Shown here: positions 1-12,179 of the stretch, in pieces | Layout: each line of letters begins with the position of its first letter | Position numbering within the stretch: position 1 is the first letter of the stretch | Assembly: GCA_009663005.1 (NCBI GenBank) | Contig: VIGQ01000015.1 | Location: forward strand, 90,001 to 150,000 | Direction: 5' to 3' | DNA: 60,000 nt | Source: Actinidia chinensis | Taxonomy: Eukaryota; Streptophyta; Magnoliopsida; Ericales; Actinidiaceae | Notes under the pieces: generated by a model | What the model saw: only the letters and a program-made list of their open reading frames with translations | The model's database searches: none | Told to the model about the DNA's origin: nothing | Made by a program: the position numbers and the translations under genes

Positions 1-99
1 AAAAAATGGTAATTTGGGTTCCAAATCTTGATAACCGAACGGCGATCATCACCCATCGACCGATATTTAAACCATGAAAGAGTGAAACTTGAACACAAA

Positions 100-340
100 G
101 TTAATATTAATTCAGGGTGGAGCAGAACTTAGATTTAGTGGGATCAAAATTGTAAAATTTATAAAATTTAGGACAAATCACTAATTTTTTGTGGGGTCAA
201 AATTAATAAAACGTTAAGTTTCACGGTTCAAATTGTAGAATTTATAAAATTTAGGACAATTTATAAATTTTTATTGGGTTCAAAATTGTAATTTTAATAA
301 ATTTATAGGGATATTAGTATCTTTTTTTCTCAATAAAGTT
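100..340. repeat. dispersed AT-rich repeat, copy 1 of 3
   Basis: This stretch repeats phrases such as 'ttaggacaa', 'ggtcaaaatt' and 'ttataaaattta'. They recur in similar order at about 50150-50420 and 52430-52690. No ORF or clear terminal repeats are visible. It is probably a fragment of an interspersed transposon family. The two later copies are paired only because they sit inside a tandem duplication, so this copy is the independent one. Confidence 0.5.
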
Positions 341-604
341 ATTAAGCCCATTTCTCTAGCGTGGCCTCACGCTTATACTGTACTCATTCCAACTGAAACT
401 GATAAATTCCCCCCTCTAAGAAGCAAAACAAACTTGGCCCATCATGACAATATGATACTAATGGAGTAATTAAAGAAGAGCACACACAGCTTGATGAAGA
501 GAATGGTCTGTCCACGTACCGGAATATCACAACCCCTCAAAAGTTATGGAATTTATAAGGCAATTAAGCACAAAATACATTAGTAAGCCAGCCTGCAGCT
601 AGCT

Positions 605-610
605 TTTATT
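605..610 (-). terminator. candidate poly(A) signal of the carbonic anhydrase gene
   Basis: On the minus strand this reads AATAAA. It lies about 105 bases past the inferred TGA stop at 716-718, a normal distance for a plant 3' UTR. The assignment rests on position and hexamer only. Confidence 0.5.
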
Positions 611-715
611 TTCACCAAAATGTGTTGTAAAGATATGTACAGCTGTACTGCAAGCAAAAGAAAAAGAAAAAAAGGAAAGGAGTTTTTTTGGAAGTATGTG
701 AATGGTGTGGTAGCC

Positions 716-3700
716 TCAAGCAGATTGAGAAGGGGAGAGGCCAAGTCAAAGAGTCCATAACCAAAAGTGCCCTTAACAAGTCAATAGTGTCCTCCCTTTA
801 TACTCAGGCTTTTATGTATCACACCAGCGCTCACAAAAAGGGTAGTTAGAAGTTTCTCCAAGGGTCCATTCACAGCCTCCTGCATTGATTGCATAAAAAA
901 AGTTAATATAAACGGAACGGGAGCTGGGATTCCCATATAGTGGGCCATAATTTAAAATCATACATATATCTTTGCTTTATTTGATTTAAATAAGTCATTT
1001 GACATATAAGTGTTAATCAAAAAGAAAATAATCTAACGTAAATCGGTTCAACTAATTTTCAGATCTTATAAAGTGTGGCCTTTTATAACGAATAGTGGTG
1101 TGTTTTAGGGTTCATTTCACGGCAAATATGAAAAAGTAGAGAAAATATATCGAATCAGTGAAAAATTTTACGGGCTTGTATATCTATCAGAATTCGGGCA
1201 TGATTAATTACAACTGTTACTATACATGTAATCCGCATCCCCGAACACTACATAATTGCTGCAGGATACATTTTTCTTTCGAATTAGCAAAGACTGTTTT
1301 TTGATTGGATATAAAATATATTACAATTTTAAAAACAATGAAACACACCAAAAGGATGCTCCATTTCTATGAATATATGATAGTATAGAGGAACACATCA
1401 GTGGGGTACTTATCCTTCTCCAAATATGGTGCACTGAGCGCAAAATCCAAACTGCTGCACTCAGATTTCACCTTTGTCTTTAGCGGGCAAACAGATTTTA
1501 ACCCAATTCTCTATGAAATCACGTGGTAGTGGAAACATCAAAGTAAACTGTTATGTTTATTGTTTGTTCGTACGTTTTCCGGAACCCTAATTCTAGGATC
1601 TTAGGGGATATGATGCATAAAACAAATAAAAACTAACAATATCATACACAAAATACAAGAATTATATATGTTGGGAATTGTGTGGAACCCTATTACAGGA
1701 TCTGGCGATATGGAAGGCAGAAACAAAAAAAGCATTACCACAAAAATACATTATTTTAATATGTGTGTTCATCCCAATGTAAACTACATATATGCCGCTG
1801 TAGCTATGATGAAAAATATAACCCTAACACAAGATGTCATACGTTTAATCTATAGCTATGATTACATATATGTAAAAATTATCCAAAAAATGATTACAAA
1901 AATTCCTCGGGGGCACAATTCCGGACTCGATAAACTAATTCATGAACCACTTGTCTTGGTGATAATACTTTCATGCTACACCACTCAGAAAATAACTTCA
2001 TTGTGAATAGCTTTACCATGGCAGGTTCTCAAAATATCGCACATTCTTGTATGACATAACAGCTATTTAAATCTGCCAAAATTGTTTAAACTTCTAGTTA
2101 TGAAAGTTCCTGCCTAGTTTTTTTTAATACTTTTTGATGCCTCAAAAGAATTCCACCACTTGTAGACATGAAAGTAACGCCCCACGACCATAAAAGCTTT
2201 CCAATTAAGAGTCCAAAATAAAGATACATTCCCATTGGAAAAGATTCTTCACTTTTTGAAGTTCTTAGAACCCCAAAAGAATAAATGCTCATGGAATATG
2301 AATTAACAATTATAGACTTCTTAATTTTTTTTTTTCATACAAAATTTGAAATTTAGAAAGATAGGTTTACCTAGGCAGTGACCCATCATCGGGATGACGA
2401 GGCCTTCAGCCTCCACAACAACTATGTCCAATGACGCAGAATATTCTCCACCTCAGCATATATAGTCTCTTATCAGCACAAATTGAAAACAACAGTAAAA
2501 ATCAAAAAGATGAACCTTTCAAAGCTACTTGCTTCTTGCTCAAGAACTCAATGGCTATGACCCTTTTGTAGTTCACTTGTTCAATAAGCAAAAGGTGAAT
2601 GCATGCATATGGAGCTTGGTCAAGTACCAATGACTAAAAGGAAAAAAAGACAAGAGATGTCTCCACTTTTTTAGCCCCCAAAACAGGGTCTCCTACGTTA
2701 TCCTAACTTGTTCATTTTTTACTCTTATTATGTAAATTAGCGTGAAAAAAAAAATTGATAGGATAACCCCATCACAAACACAATTTCATCATATTTGTCT
2801 TACAACAATGGATGACAATATGATTGTGAAATAAATCATTTATTTTTAAGACATATATGATGCAATGGTAAGACTGAACAATTATTGTTATTATATGAGT
2901 TTTTTTCCGATAAAGATCTATGCATGTGAGGGCCGGTATAAAATAATCATATTTTCTCATCTTATCATTATTCTAGTCGGAATGGTTTCAGAAATTGCTA
3001 GAATCTTAGTGGTATTTTTCTTGAATTCACTGAAATCCACCTGACTTATCTGAAGTCTTGGGCAGTTCAAGTAATTTTAGATTCTGTTTTGGGCTCGTTT
3101 TTATTATCAAACTGTTTATATGTAAACTTTGTATAAAGATCGGTATTATAAAAAATTAAGTTGGAAAAATCGGCAAAGTTCAGTACCATTCAGTACTGTT
3201 TTATAACTAATAAATGAGTATGTCACATAATGATTATATTTCATTTATTTGATATAAATTAATATTATTGAGTATTATTTATATCCGTCTTTTTTAACAA
3301 TATTAAAGTTTTCAATGATTTGACAATATAACCAATTTGAATGATGAACACAAAACGGAGTTAAAATACTTATATTACACCGGTATAATAAAAAATGTAC
3401 CGAAGATAACCTGGTTCAAAAATATAATCAACAAATCTGTGACATCGTTATGCTTTTGTATACAAGCTGGGTCTCAGAGCCACAAAGAAAACGTGTGGGT
3501 AGGTTCCAGTGACCCCAGCTCCGTCCCACGGTACCTCCACCACCACAAATTTCCCATTATCAAGGGAAAGCACCCACTAGCTAGGCGTGCGACTACTAAA
3601 TAAAGTTGGACAGTGACGCATAAAATGTCGTCACATTAGAAGGTTTGATAAGTCACCCACCTGTTTAGATGCCATACCGCATATTCAATTGCCGCCCCCA

Positions 3701-6700
3701 CCTCCAGAAAAACTTGTCCTGGCACCAAAAACTATAATATTAAGGAAGTCAATTCAACTAACAGTTTGTTATGCAATTATTGAAAGGCGCAAAATCCAAT
3801 ATTACAATCATTGTACTATCATAAATTTGATGAATGCGATTGTTAAAATCATTGTTACGTTTTCTCGTGGTAATATTTTTACGATTTTTGTAAAATAAAA
3901 GTTTATTAAAATTTTTTTTTTTTTTGTGTACGATCAGTGTTAGATGAATTTTCGGATCGACTTGGTAATATTATATATGAGCGCATCATGTACATCATGT
4001 ATGCCATGTTTTAGGTGTTCCTAGCGTTCTGTTGTTTGACAACTAAAGACATCAATTAGGCCCACAAAACTACTAATTAAAAGGTTATAAAGGAGATTTG
4101 TAGGTGCCTAATAAGCTAAAAGGATAAGTTTGGATAAGGACCCGCTTTTTTTGGGTAATTAACCAAGAATGCTCCTTTAGCACAATGGAGTATGTGGAGT
4201 TTTCAATGATAAGTACAGCATCAAATATGAAATGTAAGTTACCCTTTATAAATTTAAAGTGCTACTCACTTTTTTGTTTTGGTCCTTGAGTTCAGTTTTT
4301 TGTTAAAAATTCAGCTTAAACTATAGTTGTCATGGGTTTAGTAGATACTGCGGTTAAGTTCTCTAATAGAGAACACTATAGGGGAGAATCCGCCTTAAAT
4401 GGCTAGTCACACGCACACTACGGCCTAATCCTTTTAGAGGAAAACCACAAAGTCCAGCATCTATATCAATGTTGGCTCAATTACACTGGTTGGAGTTCAT
4501 ACAATTATATCCATTAAATATTAAGCATGTTGGTTTCTATTTTATCCGATTGGTCTAATTTAATGCTTCATATCATGTAGTGCCCATCAAACACCAGAAG
4601 ACAATAAAGTCAAGGCCATGCAAAAAAGTTGTCATATATAAAGGGCAAAGTTGGAATTGCAATACTTAAAATGTGCCAAAATGGAAAAGTTTTTTTTTAT
4701 GGCATGCAGCTCTTTTTTGTTGAGGAACTGGTGGCATCAAATTGACAAAAAATCGAAGTTTAGAGAACCAAATTGAAAACATTAGAGTGGCCGAATGATA
4801 ACTGATTACTACTATAAGGAGCAAGTGTATTTAGGACAATTTGAGATGAAAAAGTTATAATTCAGATAAGATGATAGAACCTGGTCAAAAGGAGGGACCA
4901 TGTTGGCACTGTTTTCGAACAATGAGGCCTCCCTGGTTTCGAAATTCAGGATATGAGAGGGTCAGACACGAGAGTTCCGAGCAGGCAAACACCAAAAACT
5001 GCATCAATTATTACAAAACACCAAATTAAGCTCACCTGCAATGTGGATATGGTGCTACACGAACCTCTCTCCTTCCCCAAAAAATATATTTCAAGTAATT
5101 TTCCTTAACTTATACTCTATTAGGTTTAGCAGTTTTTTACGTGCCTATATAGTGGCCATAAACTATTATGAAGATGGGTGGTTTTATTTTCCTATGTAGT
5201 GTATATTTTTCTATTGTATTTGAACTGTAGAAAACATACAGGTAAGTGGTTCAAAGACTACTGAAGAAGTCAAATCCCTATTTGGTTTAGAATGTTAAAA
5301 TCGACATTAAACTCCGACAGCATAGCGACGAGAACGGAGATACACATTAATGAATTGCCCGTTTACCCAGTTTCATTGTTGTCCCTAGTTGCCTTCTTCT
5401 AATGAATACTATCAAAGTCTTTGTTGGATCGGGCCTTGAACATCTCATTTGAAAATCAATTTGTATCCAGTAAAGGAAGGCCAAGTCTTTACGACATTCG
5501 ATCGACCTCACTGTTCATGTTTTAGTAGTCGTCCATAGTAGCCAGAGCGGAATTGGTTTCATCCTCAACTTGAGGCTCCCTCGACTCAAAATCCATACCC
5601 TATTCTAATACCATTTGTAGGATCAGATTTCTGATCATCTCATCTAAAAATCATATTAGTAATCCGTAGGGAATCACCGTTTTTTTAAGCGTTTAAATAG
5701 CATGTCACATGGCAGCTCTAAAAATCGTCCATGCAGAACATATTGTTGCATCTCCCATATCTCAAATAGAAAAGATTAACATAATTTTTGAAAGTTGAAA
5801 TGGAATTACCATCAATTCAGAGGCCGCTAGGACATTCCTTAATTACGTTTGTTTCCCAATTGATAAATAGACTGCAGCTCAGATAATTACAGTCACTTTA
5901 ACGGGAACGCGAGTTCATGAAATTAAGGTGTACTTTACTTTTTGCCCCCTGACCTTCTGGAGGGCATATGGTACTTCAAGACAGACACAGAAGAGTAATC
6001 ACCAGTTTTTTTTTATTCATAAATTTTGTGTGGCTCATTAGAATTGCAACCTATCTAGTAAAAGGACAGAATACCCTCAGAATACGGTAAAATTAAGCTC
6101 TGTTGCCACACTGACCTTGGGGCTCTGGCCTTTGGCAATTTCGCCATACACGCAGCATTTTTCCTGGAAAAAGAAGGCACCACATGAAATAAATGGGCTT
6201 AATAAATAAGGTGAAACAAATAAGGTAATATATGAGTCCGACAATGTCAGTTTTCATTAGTATTCCTAAAAATGGTAGAGTAATTATTGTCCTGGTCAGT
6301 GCTAGTAAGACAATATTGCCATTTTGTTTTTCATTAGTATTCCTAGAAAATGTGTAGATTAAATTATTGTCATGGTCAGTGGCTAGTAAGACAATATTGC
6401 CATTTGTGGCTTATGCCTATGAGACCCATTGCCAAATAGAAAGAACAAAAAAAAAGACAGTTAATATAAAAATAAATTGTAAATTAAATATATTTGTTTT
6501 GTATAAAACTCCTTTTCGGATTTTTTTTAACAAAGTAAAACAAAAATAAAAAGAACAAAACCCCCATTGATATTGGAGGAATAAACAAAATATACTATAA
6601 CATTGAGATGGGAGGAAAAACAAAAATCTTGTTGATAATTTTTCCACTCCTTTTGCAAACAATGGCGGGACTGATAGGGGGTGGGTAGGGGCCACGACCC

Positions 6701-8351
6701 ATTTAAATGGCAAAAATGTCCATTGATACTAGTAGTGTTTTTAGGCTGAGTCTCCTAACTTAAGAGGTGGCTCCCCAACTTTAAGATGTGGCCCACTTAA
6801 GCAAGATTTTTGAGCAGGTCACTGTTTGTAACACGTTCTTTTTTATTATGTCCTTTATTACTTTGTTGTTGCTCAGCTGCAAAAATAAATTGAGGGTAAT
6901 TTTTCTAAGTCAACTAATAAGAGAAAAAAACTTAGAAAATAATCTAACACTCTCATTTTTTCTGTAATTATACCATCTTCTTAATGGGGGTATCTCAAAG
7001 GTGATATTAAACAAAATTGCCTTTCCGGTCAAGTCTTGATTTGGGTAAACTATCCCAATGATCTGGAAGTATTCCCTTGTCCACTATGGTCCCCCCTCAT
7101 ACACTAATTTTTTTTGATTTCATCTCTATGTATCCTATTGGATTGTATGTGGTACTTTGCTGATTATACATATTTTTAAAAAAGTTTTTTATTATAAAAT
7201 CGGGTCTTAAATTTTTTAGTCTTTAATTTCGATCTGAATCTTGGGGGGGGGAAACCTAAAATAAAATTATTCTATAGCTTTAGTAATTATGAAAAAATAC
7301 TTCGGAATTACTCGGGAGTCCAGATCCATTAATGATATCAAATTGGACCAAAACCTTAAGATATTTTTATAATAAAATTTTGTTGAGAAAATATCTATAA
7401 TTAGTCAAAGGACCACATAAAACTCAATTGGCATAACATTAGTGATGAAAAATACATGATGGACTAAAGTGACACTATATGAATATTTTTGGGAATATTG
7501 ATATAATTTATCCTATATTTTTAAGTAAAAGTAAATCAAGAATATAAATAAGAGGGCATTTTTTAGAAGGTCATTACAAGGAACAAAAGAAGAGCGTGGT
7601 TGGAGAAACATAAGAGTGAAAATCACCCCCAAAAAATATGCAATTATTGATTAATTAGACGGAAAATCAATAGCCATTCCCATCTAACATGGTTCCTTAT
7701 CAACTTACCTTTAAGGACCCATAAAAAGGGTATTATGTGGAGTGCCCCAATGGCATATACCGGAATTTCCCATTTCAGTGCAAAAACAGAAGAGAAGAAT
7801 TTTTGGGGCAGTACCCAGTGGTACAAATAAATTTACGTACTCGAATTTTTCTTTCTTGAAGTGAGAGAAACCGGATTTGTTCCTCTCCACCGTACTGTCG
7901 GTTCCCTCCAGTTCCGCCGTCAATTGCTTGATCTTTGCGGCGGCGAGAGCCTCAATGCCACCTTACCACGACCACAAAAAAATAAAAAAAAAACAGAGAT
8001 AACAGAAAATTCGTCAATAGATAACAGAACAGAACGGTTCACGTGGTGAAGACGAATGGCTGACGCAAGCCGATCGGGTTACGTGGCACTATGAAATTGG
8101 TTGCGATTCATGCGGATGATGTGATCCCAATAAATCTCCTCTCAAAAACAGTGACAAAGAGAAGGGTATTTATGGAATATAATAAGAGAGACGGAAAAAT
8201 TATTGACTACTGTGGGAATTCTGATTGGCCGACGAGAAAATCACGTAGAGGAAAGGAAACGAAAAGTGATTGATTATAATAAAGAGAGAGAGAGAGAACT
8301 GAGAAGCTTCTTAAGTCCAGCAATGGCCTCCTCATATGAATCTGTCGCCAT
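716..8351 (-). CDS. BCA: beta-carbonic anhydrase, cytosolic type, 8 coding exons
   Basis: Zinc enzyme interconverting CO2 and bicarbonate. Coding exons on the minus strand: 8351-8300 (MATDSYEEAIAGLKKLL), 7961-7841 (KIKQLTAELEG...FKKEKFE), 6163-6116 (YGEIAKGQSPK), 4998-4881 (FLVFACS..SRV...NMVPPFDQ), 3718-3661 (AAIEYAV), 2451-2371 (VENI..VIGHSCCGG), about 1522-1414 (DFIENWVKICLPAK) and 879-716 (EAVN...IKGGHY, stop TGA at 716-718). Zinc ligands are in the C-x-D-x-R motif of exon 4 (Asp disturbed by an extra base) and H-x-x-C of exon 6. Exons sum to about 250 codons, near the usual size of cytosolic plant forms. No transit peptide precedes the ATG; the leader is spliced. Most introns have GT/AG ends; the exon 7 borders look altered (ATAAGTA at its donor). 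Several exons carry one-base gaps or insertions, best explained by consensus error. A recent pseudogene is the alternative. Confidence 0.88.
8281..8298. repeat. (GA)n microsatellite at first coding-exon donor
   Basis: A run of about eight GA units abuts the donor of the first coding exon of the carbonic anhydrase gene. On the gene's own strand it is a pyrimidine run immediately after the GT. It is unusual as a donor context because it replaces the typical AAGT. Confidence 0.8.
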
Positions 8352-8687
8352 GTCCTGATCTCTCTGCAAATTACACAAAATGCAATTGAGGTGATTAAAA
8401 ATTGACAATAACTATGATTTCTCTATGAAATGTTGATTTACGCTTACGATCGAACCTACTGAAAAACATATATACATTATTATAATATTTGCAAATTGAT
8501 CGAAAACATAAACACAGAGACCAAAACTGATCAAATGACCGAAGCTCTATTTCTATGCAATCCTCTCTGATTCAACCCCGGCAAACTCAATCAGAGAGAT
8601 CAAAAGCTGAGAATAGCTTATTGCCCTTGAGATGTCGATCAACGCATACGATCAAAACTAAAAATCACAAATAACACTTTAATTGTG

Positions 8688-8689
<2 letters not shown>

Positions 8690-8731
<42 letters not shown>

Positions 8732-8738
8732 CTCTATA

Positions 8739-8776
<38 letters not shown>
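8690..8776. repeat. compound (CT)n-(TA)n microsatellite
   Basis: About 45 bases of CT repeats run directly into about 40 bases of TA repeats. They sit in the intron that separates the 5' leader exon from the first coding exon of the carbonic anhydrase gene. The tract is likely length-polymorphic. Confidence 0.9.
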
Positions 8777-8782
<6 letters not shown>

Positions 8783-9288
8783 CCGCATGTATATTCAAAG
8801 CTCAAAACAGAGATCAAAGCTTGATCAGAAGCCTGAAACCACAATTCTCTGTAATTCTCTTGATTCACTCTATGAACTCGAGCAAATTCAACTATAGAGA
8901 TTAAAAACTGATAACACACTTCGATTTGTCTTTGACTTGTCAATTTACGCCTACAATCAAAACCAGAGAAACACAAATGTGCATCTATGTGTATATGTAG
9001 AGCCGTAAATGTATTGTTTGGTGATACGATCTCACTCTCATCAACAAATTTAACCACCTTCATCGGCAATTCTCAACGGATCGATTCAAAAAGCTCAAAA
9101 ACGATATATAATTGTACAGAGATAACGTGATAATTACCAAAACTGAAGAGAATTCGCGGAAAAACAAATAGAATTTGAATTGGAAAATTAGTTACGTTCC
9201 AAAGAAATTCGGTGGATCTGCGACGAGATCGTTGATCTACGTGAGAAAAGCTTGAGAGTTTCAAGGGTAAAACAGCATCTGTACGAAC

Positions 9289-9360
9289 CTTTTCCGTGTG
9301 GTTTGTGAGAATTTGGATACAGGAGAACTGTAGGAGAATAGGAATAGGCCCACCTGCTCA
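9289..9360 (-). other. 5' leader exon of the carbonic anhydrase gene
   Basis: Non-coding exon inferred between the TATA box at 9386-9393 and a donor on the minus strand reading AAAAG|GTTCGT (GT at 9288-9287). The next exon's acceptor is TTTGCAG, with the exon starting at 8363, twelve bases before the ATG at 8351. The 5' end near 9360 is estimated from the usual spacing of about 30 bases below a TATA box. Transcript data would settle it. Confidence 0.6.
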
Positions 9361-9385
9361 CACGAACAATGCTATAGACGATCTC

Positions 9386-9393
9386 TATTTATA
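9386..9393 (-). promoter_or_regulatory. TATA box of the carbonic anhydrase gene
   Basis: The minus strand reads TATAAATAG, close to the plant consensus. It lies about 30 bases ahead of a plausible leader exon, and it is the only good TATA box upstream of the ATG at 8351. Confidence 0.7.
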
Positions 9394-9402
9394 GGGCACC
9401 AC

Positions 9403-9445
9403 TAACCACGGTTAACTTAACTGCTTGGATAGTTAACCATGGTTA
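9403..9445. promoter_or_regulatory. inverted GGTTAA repeats just upstream of the TATA box
   Basis: Two 14-base arms, 9403-9416 (taaccacggttaac) and 9432-9445 (gttaaccatggtta), are inverted copies matching at 13 of 14 positions. They begin about 10 bases upstream of the TATA box. GGTTAA is the core of GT-1 type light-response boxes, and light control is common for carbonic anhydrase genes. The regulatory role is inferred. Confidence 0.5.
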
Positions 9446-9476
9446 TCGGTAAATAGAAACGTTAACTGTACAAGCT

Positions 9477-9710
9477 AGGTGTGCAAATATCCGATCCACC
9501 CGCCAATCCGACCGACCAACCCACCCAACTCGACAAAATATTACACGAAAAATTCACAATTTTCACCCAACCCGATCCTCAACCAGACAAAATTTCACCC
9601 GAATCGACCCACCCCGACCATATATTGGATCAGATTTGGGCCCAAATTTCTCCACTCCGACCAGTTCGGTTCGGGTGTTCCAGTGATATCAAAACCCACC
9701 CCGAAAGGGA
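9477..9710. mobile_element. end fragment of a hAT-like MITE (TAGGTGTGCAAA)
   Basis: The stretch opens with TAGGTGTGCAAATATCC and is rich in CCGACC/CAACCCG motifs. Many plant hAT-type MITEs have this layout, as do the elements at 43154-43947 and 55637-56254. I could not find the opposite end. It sits directly upstream of the carbonic anhydrase promoter. Confidence 0.45.
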
Positions 9711-9829
9711 AATTAAACTTTACACCCTTAAAGTGTTACCTGATCTTCATTTTTCTCATTCAAATTTAAATTCTCTCAACTTGATCCTTATTTATAACAT
9801 TTTAACTTTGGGATCCAGTAGATAATTGA

Positions 9830-10960
9830 ATAGGAATTGTTTGGCTACAATTTTCAAGATCAAGTTGCGGACTACTTATCGGAAACTGATTTTGAAAATA
9901 AAAAACATTGACTATATTCATATCTTAACTAGTTTTCAATTTTCAAGATCAAGAATTTAAAAATATCTTTCTAATTCTTTTCTCTCTAAAAAGTGAGTCT
10001 ATTTTCAAAAAACAGAAAAGAAAATAAAATTTTAAAATCATCAGTTTAAATGAATATTTGAAAAATAGGATTTAAAGATGATTCTTTAAAACATCAATCA
10101 AATTAGGCTAATTATCGTAGTTGATAGAAAAAAATAGCAAAAAATTGTTCATCCTATTCCAATTGTTTAGCCACATGCTTAGTTTTTTTTTTTTTTGGAT
10201 TGGTCTTGGAATGGTTTTGGTTGTCGAACGAGCCACAGTGGTGTGTTGACCAGGGTCAGATTGAGAAAATTGTAATACACAGTGGAGCATTAGGAAATTA
10301 TAATAATTAATGGGCTAAAATTGAAGATTTTTCATTGTTATGTGGCCTTTTAATAGAAAAAAAAAAGAGAGGAACAACACACTGGACTAAATTGATAAAA
10401 AACTTAATAGCGAAAGGCTAAATTGAAAAAGCTAACGTCAAAGTGAAATTTGATTGATAAATTAAGGGTTCAAGTGTAATTTTTAAAAACAATTGAATTA
10501 TTACATTAACGTTCAACGCGTTTGATGGGGCCAATGGTGTTTGTAGATGGTTCTAAGATATAAAGGTGAGAGAGAGAGAGAGAATGAACGGTGACGATGA
10601 ACGATATTGGCACTCGATTATTGACCAGGACAAGGAGAGGAGGATCCGAAGGTAGAGGAAGAGGTCAACGGTCGAGATGGGCCTGGGTTTTTTCGTGGGT
10701 TAAGTCAACAAGGCGAAGCGATGGGGCAGGGTCGGAAAATTTTTAGTTTTGTTTTGTATTTTTTGGGTTGTCAGAATCAAAAGTAGGGAACGAATTAAGG
10801 GAGGTGTTAACTGATGTGGACAAGGTTTTGATTAGTTAAGGAGAACATAAATGATTGATACAAGGAAAATTTTATATAAACGAGGAAAAAATAAATAGTA
10901 AACAAATATTACCCACCACGCGATATTTTTATTTAATGGTCCATCTATTTTAATTAATAA
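9830..10960. other. gene-free stretch
   Basis: AT-rich DNA with no coding exon I can support. It holds a (GA)8 run at 10567-10582 and a GC-richer patch at about 10590-10800 (AGGAGAGGAGG, GGTCAACGG) without a usable reading frame or splice context. Confidence 0.6.
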
Positions 10961-10962
10961 GA

Positions 10963-11580
10963 CGTAAGGGTCGGCCAATGGGTCGGCCTGACCCGACCCA
11001 TCCCATTTCCCATTGTTGGGTTGGATTGAATCGAGTTTGATGGGTTTTGACTAGCAACGGGCACGAATCAGACTCCCTATGAGTCAAAAGGATGAGATTA
11101 AGTTTTGTCCACGGGTCTGGCCTACGGACTTTTAATAATTTTTTTTTAAAAATATATTTTATTTAAATTAAAAGACTACAAATATAAAAAATAAAAAAAT
11201 AATAAGTTATAATTATATGACATCATCCACAATAGTGATTCTTTTACATATAAAATATTATAAAAAATTAAATCTGAACGGTAGATCCGACCGGGGCCTT
11301 GGGTCGATACGCGTTTCAAAATTAAACCTCGGCTTCAAACCATAATATTCCGACTTGGGTCTCGAGGCCAGGGCCGGGTTGGGCCAAGCCGTGATTTTTT
11401 TGATGATCCTTATCAGAAGAACCTGACACGGGCTGGGCCGAATTGGCCGTTTGAAGATGATATTATTCAATTTTTCACTCATAGATAGGGTAAGGGGGGA
11501 GTGGAAACCCGTTCAAGTATGGATAAGGTATGAGTGAGCTGCCCTCCAAACCTGATACCCGGACCTTTGACCCAAAATGA
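10963..11580. mobile_element. GGGTCGG-rich hAT-like MITE
   Basis: The left part is rich in gggtcgg/gacccgac and the right part in ggcccgggt and gggccg. An AT-rich centre separates them, so the two ends are loosely inverted copies, as in the element at 55637-56254. No transposase and no clean target duplication are visible. Confidence 0.45.
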
Positions 11581-11605
11581 ATCCGAATTTAATCTATACT
11601 TATAT

Positions 11606-11680
11606 ATAGATAGATAGATAGATAGATAAAGATCTATTATATATATAGAGAGAGAGAGAGAGGAGAGAGAGCGAGAGAGA
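11606..11680. repeat. (GATA)n and (GA)n microsatellites
   Basis: Five to six GATA units are followed, after a short TA-rich gap, by about 30 bases of GA repeats with a few interruptions. No gene is nearby. Confidence 0.85.
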
Positions 11681-11929
11681 GTTAGGTTATGAGAATGTAT
11701 GATATGTTAGATTTTAAATTCATGCTACATGATTAATATATTTTTTTTATGTTAGATTTGAAATATAAAATAAGTTAACTTTTTATTTGAGATTGAAATT
11801 AGTTATTATATTTTTTAAAATTAGTGTCTAAGGTTCGGAGCTGATGGAGTATGGAGGTGGCAGGTAAAGTTCGGGTCCACCCAGTAGTATATGGAGGAAG
11901 TCCCTCTATCCATATCTCCATTTCTAGGA

Positions 11930-12163
11930 AAAATGCTACGTTTACAACTTTTTGTACAACATTTATACAATAAATAAAAAAAAACGATGTCGTTTTGGCC
12001 GAATAAATGCAAAACGTATTCGGCCAAAACGACGTCGTTCTATTTATCCTTGCATTTTTTCTCTAAATGGAACGACGTCGTGTTGCATTATTTTGGCCAA
12101 AAACGACGTCGTTTTGCATTTATTGTAAAATATTGACAAAAAAGTTATAAACGTAACAGTTTC
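11930..12163. mobile_element. MULE-type MITE with AACGACGTCGTT motifs
   Basis: Terminal inverted repeats of about 45 bases begin AAAATGCTACGTTTA on the left; the right end reads GAAACTGTTACGTTTA on the complement. The flanks are ccatttctagga (11918-11929) and ccattcctagga (12164-12175), a direct repeat matching at 11 of 12 bases. That fits the 9-12 base target duplication of Mutator-like elements. Inside are four copies of the near-palindrome AACGACGTCGTT. There is no coding capacity. Confidence 0.8.
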
Positions 12164-12179
12164 CCATTCCTAGGAGCAT

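Noticed and set aside
8683..9069. ORFs of Ser-Leu and Ile-Tyr repeats at the CT/TA microsatellite
   Set aside because: They are translations of a dinucleotide repeat in an intron.
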